Of a stretch of 64,000 bases of DNA, positions 1 through 10,093 are shown one piece after another. Position 1 is the first letter of the stretch; every line of letters starts with the position of its first letter. Origin of the DNA: Bolinopsis microptera (taxonomy: Eukaryota > Ctenophora > Tentaculata > Lobata > Bolinopsidae); NCBI RefSeq assembly GCF_026151205.1, contig NC_087077.1, forward strand, positions 9,415,983-9,479,982. Reading direction: 5' to 3'. Position numbers and translations under genes: made by a program. The notes under the pieces are model-generated. The model saw nothing but the letters and a program-made list of their open reading frames with translations, made no database searches and had not been told where the DNA came from.

Positions 1-880
1 TCCATAGAGACCTGTTTTGTACTAGTTTTTGCGAAACTCTAATTTAAAACGTTAAAAAGTACATGGATAATACGGTTAAACTAACCTGGGACGGAGTTGG
101 ATGACGTCACAGGCGGTCACAGCACCAAACCAGATCAGTGCAATCAGGATAACACGGTACATTATCGATATCTTCATCAAAATCAATCATAAGATCTGTA
201 ATTAAGATGAGATAGTATAGTATAAGTAAATTACAATGTAGATGTATCCTGTGAAGGGTTATCCCAGGAGAATTATCGATATTTTGGCAATCACAGTTTT
301 CTTTTTTTACTTTCTGATCATTTGGCTGAGTCAACCGAGGAGACATGCAAAGAAAAAGTTTAAAATATGCAAAGAAACAAAGCGCATAACATGATTTATT
401 TTCATCTAGAAGTAAATGCGATACCCCCGGAAAGTTTTCACTAAAACTGAAATACTATGGTGTCCTTACTCCTTTACATACGGAAAATGCAGGCAGCTTA
501 ACTGAGGAACGGTATCCGCATTAACGGGTGATACTCGTAAAATATCTGTTCCATATATTGGACCGTCGACGAGTCCAACTCGGCGCGCGTCCTGGTAGGT
601 TATAAACCTACAATATCCGCATCATTTAATATAACACATATTGTGAATGTCAGGACTTGAAGTGCTGAAGGGATGCATTGTTACCAAGCTGTCGTGATTA
701 TTTTGTGGGTACAAAGTTCGGCTGCAAGAATAATAAATGCAGAGAAACACATTTAGCTGCAGCTCATCAAGCCATGATACAGTGAGACTCGAAGCTAATA
801 GCTTTGTTTATTGTTATCATTTATATATAGTAGCTCTGTAGGCAGCATGATTAAAATAGGTTGTCAGTTGCACCTGGACA
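1..880. repeat. Direct duplicated block, copy 1 (copy 2 at about 7839-8645)
   Basis: This block matches about 7839-8645 nearly base for base, starting with the shared CCATAGAGACCTGTTTTG. Both copies carry a signal-peptide exon on the minus strand and one end of a TIR element (TAACGGGTGATACTCG). The copies differ by small indels, including a 10-bp difference inside the exon. Copy 2 breaks off at about 8645 into a LINE relic. The block is probably the 5' end of a duplicated secreted-protein gene that continues left of the window. Confidence 0.85.
86..177 (-). CDS. Signal-peptide exon of a duplicated secreted-protein gene (copy 1)
   Basis: Read on the minus strand from the ATG at 177, the exon gives MKISIMYRVILIALIWFGAV followed by TACDVIQLRPR. 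This is a short basic start, a long hydrophobic core and small residues, so a typical secretory signal peptide. It ends at a CCCAG|GTTAGT donor. The same exon occurs at 7925-8006. Copy 1 has 10 extra bases near the cleavage region and therefore leaves the donor in phase 2, whereas copy 2 leaves it in phase 1. The downstream exons would lie left of the window. Either this paralogue uses differently phased exons or it is frameshifted; this cannot be decided here. Confidence 0.55.
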
Positions 881-1025
881 CACAAACAGAGTGAAGATCC
901 TATATCCGCTATAAGCAGTGACGAACAACAGGTATTGCCGATTCTTCGACCGACATTTCATAGTTTTGATTGAATATTTCACCAGTGACCAATCAGTGAG
1001 ATCAGCGTGCAGTTTCACTAAATCA

Positions 1026-2337
<1,312 letters not shown>

Positions 2338-2564
2338 TTTTTTTTATTTTTTAGAGAGGCTGGGCCTGGTTGGCCCACGAGAGGATAGCATATGAATGCT
2401 TTGTCTACCTCTGGGGTATGGCAGTCCTGTGGGAGGATGCCAGTGGAATCAAGATGTGTAATCAAGGATGATGGTAAGTGTTGTGGGGTGTGTCATAGAT
2501 AAACGCTTAAGTGGTGGTTGAGTGTGGAAGAGAGAGGCGAAATAAGACGGCGTTAAAATAGTCG

Positions 2565-3091
2565 CTATGTTACACCTGTCTGATCCAACTCCTCTGGCAC
2601 CACTAAGCGTTTAGTGTGGTTTGTAAAGTTGACAATGGTGGAGATGTGTTGGTTGTCGAATATGTCATTGACAGAGAGGTAGTAGTCCCGGAAATATTGA
2701 CCTCTTATTTGGGCAATAGCCGGGCACTGTCCGAGAAAGTGTGAGACAGTCTCCTCTTCGTCGCCGCATTTAGGACAAGCACTTGTGTCTGATTTGCGAA
2801 TGGTGTGTAGGTGTTTGTTGAGGCCACAATGTCCCGTGATGAGGTGCACTGCAGTTCTATAATTTTGTCTGTTGTTACTGAGTGTAGTGTTGAGATTTTT
2901 GATGATGTTGATGTTTTTATGTCCAAGTGTCAGTTTAGTGTGTCTGGGACCATCAGTAATCCATGATTCTTGATTAAGTTTTGTGACTTTGTCGTTGATC
3001 AGGCGTTTGATGTAAGATTGTGGAATTGGGCAATTCAAAGTGGATTCACTGGTTGTACCATTTTTGTTTTTCCCTGTCCCTGTCCCTGTCC
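2565..3091 (-). pseudogene. LINE ORF2 C-terminal relic (post-RNase H Cys/His region)
   Basis: The minus strand reads a continuous frame containing RTAVHLITGHCGLNKHL followed by CPKCGDEEETVSHFLGQC. This is the C-x2-C...H-x4-C tail with the preceding LTGH motif found at the C terminus of I/Jockey-type LINE polyproteins. The frame has no upstream catalytic domain: going upstream it meets a stop beside the short GGGACA run at about 3094. It is a 5'-truncated relic carried inside the TIR element, ending at the TGA beside 2565. The exact clade is uncertain. Confidence 0.65.
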
Positions 3092-3203
3092 CTCACACAA
3101 ATTATGTGAATTTTGTAGGTTTATAACCTACAAGACACGCGCTGAGTTGGACTCGTCGACGGTCAAATAATTGAAACAAATATTTTACGAGAATCACCCG
3201 TTA

Positions 3204-4046
3204 ATGTGAATTACAAATTAACAGACATGACAATGAATCAATCGTATACTTGTTGAAGACTTGAACTGTGAATAATAAAACTTAGTAGATGAATATTACA
3301 AGTAACTATTCAGAAAACACTAACAGTTATTAAAGCATATAATAGCAAAACACAAAGTCTACACTCTCATCAAATAGTTTTTTACGTATGAAGTTTCCTC
3401 CGACGCGCCAATCCCTCTGCAAGCACTCGTTTGACGTTTTAATTCTTTTCACATATACGTGAAAGAAGCATATACGTGAAAGAAGCGACCAATAAACTTA
3501 TAACTATTTAAGCTACTAGTACTACTACTAGTACTAGCTAGCTAATTAAGTTTAACACTTAACAGTATAGTACTGGTAGCTACTATATAGTCAATATATA
3601 TGGGTAGTCAATTTGTTTGGGTCAAATCTCTACACTATATTTTACTAACGTCATGCAAATTCTTATAGAATTAAAATTGGGCAGACATAAAATAAATGGA
3701 AATTAAGTAAACACTTCAGCAGACCTAATTAAGAATAATAAATATGAAAAGTTTATATTCATTCACATATTACGCAATCACTTTTGGGCCAATTTTCAAC
3801 CCCCTCCATGTCCGTAATTAGTTTTACACATAGCTTCTGTGTTTAAATTACATTTATAAATCTCCTCCCTCAGTGATTAAATAATATGTGAACAACCCCT
3901 ACAAACTCATCCAGCTCCCATTTAAATGTCCGACCAAATAAAATCCGAAAAGGTATAGCTCTAATTTTGTGAAACTTTTATCGGTCTGTTTTCGATAGTA
4001 TTTGGGAAATTAGGAGATTAGATAGGCCTATTCTCACAATTTCTCT
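3204..4046. other. AT-rich spacer without recognisable feature
   Basis: I see no coding frame or RNA gene. A run of short palindromic CTAGTA/TACTAG words lies near 3510-3545. This may be the 3' flank of the lectin gene to its right. Confidence 0.5.
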
Positions 4047-5110
4047 TTAAAAACAGATCCCGGGGGCCACTAAAAAATAAATAATAATGTTTCCTAAATA
4101 CATGCTGCCTGATGATTTCTCTTCGCTGTGAGTGTGATCCCTTTGCTGTGATCCATTGTTAATGGTCTCCTTTTTATCCTTTTTACCAATTTCATTCTCT
4201 AGCGCTACTTTCAAATCTTGTTTATCCATTGGAGCAGATTGCATGGGGATTGCAGCAGGGGGCATGTATAATTTTGTCTTTAATTGTTTACCATAAATTT
4301 CGACCTCACAAAGAGCCAAGTAATTGTTGGGCTGATCTATCCTGATATAGTTTGCAGTAGGCTGACTGTTACATTCGATGGTGTACACGTTTTTTCCGTA
4401 CATGTAGTGTACCTTACCACACTCAACTATATCAGTCTGAGCTTCCTTTACTTCCAGAAGGGCTACAACTGTAGCTCCATCAATTTTGTCTTGGCAGCAC
4501 TCTTTTCGGTTGTAGATAACGACTCTGTAAATTACATACCTTTCTTCAAGATCTACTTTCCACCAGTTGTCCTGAATCTCGGATGTTTGGGTACATGATC
4601 CCTTTTGCCCATCTTTATTTCCGTCAATTGCTAGACTTGCTGCTCCACCCTGACCAAAAGGAAGACCAGAACTTTGGGAGGCCTCCAAATAATAGTGGGT
4701 TAAAAGTTTCTCTCGCTTACGGTTAACATCATCAATAAACCATAAAATAGCATCATCCGTTCTGTTCGTAACAGAAACCCAGAATGATTCAGAATCTCTG
4801 ACTACTCTCGAAATCAGGTACTTGTTCTCGCGACTAACCTGGGATTTCATTATTTTGTAGCCGAGAGGGACACCTTGTTCTTTTATTTCCTCTTTAATCA
4901 CCCAGCATTCGTCATCGTTCTCGTGCGGGCTTTCAAGTATCAGAGCCCTGACATTGCCGTCCAAATCTGGGCCGCTGTCGTTTACTACCAACATTCCCCC
5001 CGCAATACTTCCACCCACGACCTCTATCTTGCTACAGACTTGTCCGTTGTTATAGTGCTTAGTTTGATAAATCCTCCATTTCTGTCCCTGATGATCACCG
5101 TCGCTCATTT
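4047..5110 (-). CDS. Fucolectin-type (F5/8 type C, FTP) domain exon; likely 3' module of the secreted gene 4047-8006
   Basis: The open frame from the ATG at 5108 gives 353 aa. Residues ~138-274 form a fucolectin/tachylectin-4/pentraxin-1 domain: ASQSSG, then AIDGN, CTQTS, NWWKVDL, VIYNRKECC, GATV and EVEIYG. These include the WW-VDL and CC/NR signatures of the calcium-dependent fucose-binding F-type fold. Residues 1-130 are a soluble, unrecognised domain; there is no signal peptide. A possible acceptor (pyrimidine tract, then ACACAG|AA ATG) sits in phase 1, matching the donors of the upstream phase-1 exons, so this exon may be spliced to them. An in-frame TAG lies just upstream, so otherwise the ATG is the start. 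A TATG|GTAAAC donor at 4292 falls exactly at the domain end, so the hydrophilic tail (residues 275-353) may be intron read-through. Confidence 0.75.
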
Positions 5111-5188
5111 CTGTGTGTACCTAGTGATATTGTTTTTAAAGAAGGAGGTAAAAAGACAAATGCCATATGATAAGGAATATTGAAATAA

Positions 5189-5428
5189 TCCTATGATCCA
5201 GGAAAAGAAAATTATGTTCAACTGTTCTGGTGGTGTGACAACAACAATGCAACATGGTTCAACCAATTTAATTATACCTCTTTATTACTCCGATCAGACG
5301 TTGAAGTAAGCGTATACCATGCCGCTGGGCCGTCAACTTTTCTTATTTCATACTCAATTCCAGGGACCGGCGTGAAATCTGGAAATAGATTTCATTACTG
5401 GGTTGCTGAGGGCAATGCGGTCACTTGA
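5189..5428 (+). pseudogene. Coding-like fragment of unknown origin (79 codons, no ATG)
   Basis: On the plus strand a frame opens after TAA 5186-5188 and closes at TGA 5426-5428. It includes NYVQLFWWCDNNNATWFNQF, VSVYHAAGPSTFLISYS and FHYWVAEGNAV. The composition (Trp, Cys and charged residues, no low complexity) looks like real protein, perhaps a terminal exon. It has no start codon and no partner exon that I can identify, and it lies in what would be an intron of the minus-strand gene. It may be a relic of an older gene. I do not recognise the family. Confidence 0.35.
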
Positions 5429-5715
5429 CTGTACTGATTATCTAGATCAAGGCTTTTCATTTGGTACATCACAATTGATCATATACAATCTAATGAAAAG
5501 GTGAATAAGATCTGAGTGAGAAATTCTTGTTTGATAATATCCAATCTTCTACTCCTACAACAATGTTTGGTTTAAAAATTGGTAATCATAAACGTGTTCT
5601 CTATCATAACCTACTAAATCGCGCTCCGAGGTGCTTCGCTGTTTATTTACGAGTTATGTGTTTCGTGTTACTTTAAGAATTGCATAAACGAGAGGTAATC
5701 CAAAAACTGTTTTCG

Positions 5716-6540
5716 AAGCAGAATTAAAGATTGGGACTTTTCTCCTCCTCTTTTAAAAAACATCATAAAATAAATGTCCATGATTCATATTATATCAAGT
5801 AACTTAATTACATATTTTGATAATGATTGACGACCCCAACGTTAATGTGGATCTTGCTATGTGTTGGTTCAGCCGAATTAATTATTATATAATCAAGTTT
5901 ATTTTTCTTTTTTAGCTAGTTGTCATTTGGCCACACAATAAGCAACTTATATTGCAGCACCATTTATCAATTAGTATATCAAAATATGTCATTGTAATTA
6001 TGCATGGCTGAAATGTAACGCTTGATTTATATATATAATAATTAATTGAATTTTCAAATAATGAAAAAAAGTAACACACCTTTTATCTTAATTGCAACTG
6101 TTTTATCCCAATCTGGATCAAACCTGATGTAATTTATTTTTCTGGTAACCCATTCCGAGGATAAACAATCAGGATTCTTTGATTCAGCAAACAAGAGCTC
6201 TGCCACCAAAACATCGTTACACTTGATTGAAAGACCTTCAAGTCCTTTTCTGATGAACGACCAGATTCTCAGGTCATTTGGAGCGGGATCAAGTGACAAG
6301 GCTGTATTATACTGACACTTTTCTACAAAGTAGTTAGGGTTGTTGCTCAGACGTACTACCACTCTTGCAAAGCCTGTATTGTGTACGTGTGCAACATCAA
6401 AGTATATTTCATCATTACTTCCTATAGCAGAAATTGTCTTTACTTCCAGGGGGACGTCGTCCCACACAAATGGAAACCAGACATCCTTAATTTGCTTTCT
6501 CCATTCTAGTTAGGGGAAATTGGCATTAGGATAGAACAAA
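5716..6540. repeat. Tandem exon duplication, downstream copy (other copy 7054-7640)
   Basis: The two blocks share the exon and both intron flanks, from GGGACTTT(T/C)CTCCTCCTC to GGAAATTGGCATTAGGATAG. The downstream copy carries about 230 bp of unrelated AT-rich sequence at 5830-6060 that the other copy lacks, so that stretch was inserted (or lost from the other) after duplication. The exons differ by an in-frame 9-bp indel and few substitutions, indicating selection or recency. Confidence 0.85.
6080..6505 (-). CDS. Exon: unknown ~140-aa extracellular module, copy B
   Basis: The exon is bounded by CTAG|AATGG at 6505 and AAAAG|GTGTGT at 6080. Both ends are phase 1, so it is a symmetric exon. 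It reads WRKQIKDVWFPFVWDDVPLE, then NDEIYFDVAHVHNTG, ARVVVRLSNNP and ends NYIRFDPDWDKTVAIKIK. The pattern looks like a beta-rich secreted module with two or three cysteines. I cannot assign a family. Its sister exon is 7192-7608, which lacks three residues (A-E-S) near LLF-NPDC. It joins in frame to the Cys-rich exon upstream (6760-6999). The frame has no internal stop. Confidence 0.75.
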
Positions 6541-6759
6541 AATGCTAATTTCTCGAGTTATTGGCAGACAGATTGGAAAACTGTCAAAAATATTTTGTCG
6601 GCTAAGCGAACACGGCAAAGGAAATGCAAACAAACAATTAAAATGAAAAAAAGCTTATAAACGAAAGGACTGGATGTATCTTTGTGAAATTACACTTTGA
6701 TGCCAAGACTTGTGTGACCCTTTTTAGCAAATTTTTATTAGTATAACTAAAAATCTTAC

Positions 6760-6999
6760 TTTCTTGATCTTGGTACTCGTTGATAATCGGATTAGAAATC
6801 TTAGTTCTGGCCAGCGGTATCCCTTCACTGTTGAGACACGATGGTCCCATGCAGTTCCCCGCCAGTTCCTTCTCTGCACAGCAATAATTGTCCATCTGAA
6901 TAAGAAACCCATTACACAGGGCAGTGTCAGAGACTTTGTCCACAGCATGACAGCAATATTCCGACTCGCCATTGTTGTACGAGCATGGGAGTGAGAGAC
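6760..6999 (-). CDS. Exon: Cys-rich extracellular module
   Basis: The acceptor TTTTGTCTTTCAG|GTCTC and the strong donor GAAA|GTAAGA bound a 240-nt phase 1-1 exon. It encodes LSLPCSYNNGESEYCCHAVD, then CNGFLIQMDNYCC and GNCMGPSCLNSEG. Nine cysteines in 50 residues, including two CC pairs, indicate a disulphide-bonded secreted domain. It splices in frame between the two copies of the unknown module (7192-7608 upstream, 6080-6505 downstream). No named family is recognised. Confidence 0.75.
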
Positions 7000-7191
7000 C
7001 TGAAAGACAAAAATCGTGACGATAACCAGCTATCATCCAATTTTAAACTGTTTTAGAAGCATAATTTGGAATTGGGACTTTCCTCCTCCTCTTTCAAAGA
7101 ACATCATAAAATAAATTTCCATGATACTTATTATATCAAGTAACGTAATTAAATAATACATATTTTGATAATGATTTAATTAGCAACACAC

Positions 7192-7608
7192 CTTTTATTT
7201 TAATTGCAACTGTTTTATCCCAATCTGGATCAAACCTGATGTAATTTATTTTTCTGGTTACCCATTCCGAGGATAAACAATCAGGATTTCTGAACAAGAG
7301 TTCTGCCACCAAAACATCGTTACACTTGATTGAAAGACCTTTAAGTCCTTTTCTGATAAACGACCAGATTCTCAGGTCATTTGGAGCGGGATCAAGTGAC
7401 AAGGCTGTATTATACTGACACTTTTCTACAAAGTAGTAGGGATTGTTGCTCAGACGTACTACCACTCTTGCAAAGCCTGTATTGTGTACGTGTGCAACAT
7501 CAAAGTATATTTCATCATTACTTCCTATAGCAGAAATTGTCTTTAATTCCAGGGGGACGTCGTCCCACGCAAATGAATACCAGACATCCTTAATTTGCTT
7601 TCTCCATT
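7192..7608 (-). CDS. Exon: unknown ~138-aa extracellular module, copy A
   Basis: This exon is a sister of 6080-6505 with the same boundaries (CTAG|AATGG and AAAAG|GTGTGT), both phase 1. It reads IKDVWYSFAWDDVPLELKTI and continues without a stop to DWDKTVAIKIK. It is the first module after the signal peptide: the phase-1 donor at 7925 supplies the G that completes GAA with this exon's leading AA. The GGT formed with the next exon is also in frame. Confidence 0.75.
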
Positions 7609-7838
7609 CTAGTTAGGGGAAATTGGCATTAGGATAGAACAAAAAATTTAATTCTCCTCAATACAATTTAAACCGTCCAGACATTTCACTTTTCCTTCGT
7701 CACAGGTATAATCTATCTGGGTAATTGATTATAATCAACTGTAACGGTTATTATGATGTTGAGGGAGGTGTCGCTGTCTGTCTAAGGACGGTTACATCCG
7801 AAATGGTGTTTCCTTGGCGATGCTCCATCTTTACATGT

Positions 7839-8645
7839 AGCCATAGAGACCTGTTTTGTGCTAGTTTTTGCAAAACTCTAATTTAAAACGTTAAAAAGTA
7901 CATGGATGATACGGTTAAACTAACCTGGGACGGAGTTGGATGACGTCACAGTACCAAACCATATCAGTGCAATCAGGATAACACGGTACATTATTGCTAT
8001 CTTCATCAAAATCAATCATAAGATCTGTAAAGATGAGATAATATAGTATAAGTAAATTACAATGTAGATGTACCCTGTGAAGGGTTGTCCAAGGAGAATT
8101 ATTGATCGTTTGGCAATCACAGTTTTCTTTTTTTACTTTCTGATCATTTGGCTGAGTCAACCGAGGAGACATGCAAAGAAAAAGTTTAAAATATGCAAAG
8201 AAACAAAGCGCATAACAGGATTTATTTTCAGCTTGAAGTAGATGCGCTACCCCCGGAAAGTTTTCGCTAAAACTGAAATACTATGGTGTCCTTTACATAC
8301 GAAAGGTGCAGACAGCTTCACTGAGGAACGGTATCCCGACCCGCATTAACGGGTGATACTCGTAAAATATCTGTTTCAAATATTACCGTCGCGACGAGTC
8401 TTGGTTATAAACCTACAATATCCGCATCATTATAAATATATCACATATTGTGATTGTCACGACTAGAAGTGCTAAAGGGATTCATTGTTACCAAGCTGTC
8501 GTGATTACAAGCAAAGTTCGGCTGCAAGAATGTTATTGTTATCAAGCCATGATACAGTGAGACTCGAAGTTAATAGCTTTGGTATCATTTATATATAGTA
8601 TGCTCTGTAAGCAGCATGATTAAAATAAGTTGTTAGTTGCACCTT
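7839..8645. repeat. Direct duplicated block, copy 2
   Basis: This is the partner of 1-880. It holds the functional-looking signal-peptide exon and a solo TIR (8347-8415, with part of the GC-rich segment deleted). It breaks into the LINE relic at about 8645. The stretch 7640-7838 to its left is intron sequence without other features. Confidence 0.85.
7925..8006 (-). CDS. Signal-peptide exon starting the modular lectin-like secreted gene
   Basis: From the ATG at 8006 the frame gives MKIAIMYRVILIALIWFGTV, then TSSNSVP, and ends in phase 1 at CCCAG|GTTAGT. This is a classic secretory signal: basic N-terminus, hydrophobic core, small residues at a likely TSS cleavage. The proposed order is signal exon, 7192-7608, 6760-6999, 6080-6505 and, less surely, 4292/4047-5110, all phase 1. 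Such symmetric exons permit shuffling and duplication. The mature product should be extracellular and, if the FTP exon belongs, glycan-binding. An upstream TTTACAG acceptor suggests a 5' UTR intron. The assignment rests on phase and splice sites, not on transcripts. Confidence 0.65.
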
Positions 8646-8659
8646 ACCAGGAATCCGTA

Positions 8660-9340
8660 ACTTAGCTAAATTTATATTATACGCAGACGACGCAAATATA
8701 ATTATCACCGGATAAAATGTACAAGACATCATATCCAAAGTAAACCACCTCACTGACGTGTTGATAAAATGGGTACACTCGAACAGCCTAGCTCTTAATC
8801 TGAAGAAGACTTGCTATATGGTATTTTCAAAAAGACGGGTAGATCTATCGTCTCTACAGGTAAGTATCGACAACTCTCCTATCGAACGCAAAACGGAGGC
8901 CAGGTTTTTAGGAGTTATCGTCGACGACAAACTAAAATGGGCCAGCCACATTCGAGCCGTCAAAACAAAAATGTCACGGTTTATAGCCATAGGTGTTATG
9001 TTCAAAATAAAACGCAAATTACCAATCAAATTAGCAGGCTTACACTTACAGATCTTCCAAAGTTTTGTACAATCCACTTAAATTTTTGTTCACTAGTTTG
9101 GGGATTTGCTGCAAAATCCCATATTGACTCACTGTTCGCTAAACAGAAGCAGGGAATACGAGCAGTTATGTCGGGCTACGTGAATTACTATTAGTATTAC
9201 AAAGATGGTAAGCTTCCGGATCATACTAAAGCTACGTTTAAAGAATATGAAATATTTAAAAAATGCTCTGACTCTGATGCACAAGATAACTTACATGCCT
9301 GGCCTTCTGCCGTCGTCGATAAAAGATTTATTTCCTCCCG
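8660..9340 (+). pseudogene. Degenerate LINE reverse-transcriptase relic
   Basis: The plus strand reads LAKFILYADDANIIITG (the YADD polymerase motif), then a TAA, then VNHLTDVLIKWVHSNSLALN, KTCYMVFSK, and FLGVIVDDKLKWASHI. It continues after a frameshift near 9060 with CTIHLNFCSLVWG and, in another frame, LMHKITYMPGLLPSSIKDLF. These are the palm and thumb/C-terminal motifs of a CR1/Jockey-like LINE. At least one stop and two frameshifts make it dead. It is related to, but not a copy of, the intact element at 51192-54536. Confidence 0.8.
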
Positions 9341-9348
9341 ATCACAAT

Positions 9349-9765
9349 GCTGGCAAGCATAACCGTTGCCCTTATATTCACAACACTATGTACCCCCTAT
9401 ACTATTATATCCCCTTTATTGTTTTCCAGGCATTAAGACTCATCGAAAGTAGTTCAGCAGGTATATTTAAGTTCAAAACATTCTAATTCAATGTTAAAGA
9501 TGACAGGAATAAGAAATAGTTATGTGGAGGTTTTTAAGAAATTTGCGCAAAATACGCGCCAGCATGTTATACGAAATTAGGTAAAAAACCCAAAATCGCC
9601 ATATTCAGGTGCCTTAAAAACCATGTTAAAATTGAGTTAGAGATCTGAAACTTTGCAGAGCGTCCAGACCTTGTCCAAATCGACTGTAAAAAAAATTTCA
9701 TGTTGCAGGAGTATCGGGAAGTGGGTTTTCTGGAACCCCTGTTTTACAAAAGATTGTCGTGAAGC
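9349..9765 (+). repeat. E540 repeat family, partial copy 1
   Basis: It runs from AATGCTGGCAAGCATAACCG to TTGTCGTGA and matches 14713-15262 in order, but lacks the GC-rich hairpin block. It follows the LINE relic directly, so it may be that LINE's 3' region or a separate insertion. The flank 9766-10093 holds a CT dinucleotide run (about 10013-10030) and nothing else. Confidence 0.7.
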
Positions 9766-10093
9766 TATCAACTTAATAACACCAGAATGTGTGTCTGATC
9801 GTTCGTGTGTAATTTCCGAACGGTTATACAAAAAAAAACGGTAATAGTTACGGGACTGGGTTTTTCGGTATAGTACCGACAAAACTCTGACGAAGCCAAT
9901 AAGCAAATTTTATAAAAATCGGCCGGTGGTAAGTGGTTTAATTGATGGTTTTGTACCACAAAATATGTTACATAAAATGGCTTGAGAAGAACGGCAAGAG
10001 TTACGGGGCTAGCTCTCTCTCTCTCTCTCTGCATGATATTGTGTAGCGTATATATTACATGGCGTATATATTACATGGTCATATAATACTATA

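Noticed and set aside
107-346. 79-aa minus-strand frame MSPRLTQPND…
   Set aside because: Overlaps the signal-peptide exon in another frame; the hydrophobic signal frame with a proper donor is the better reading.
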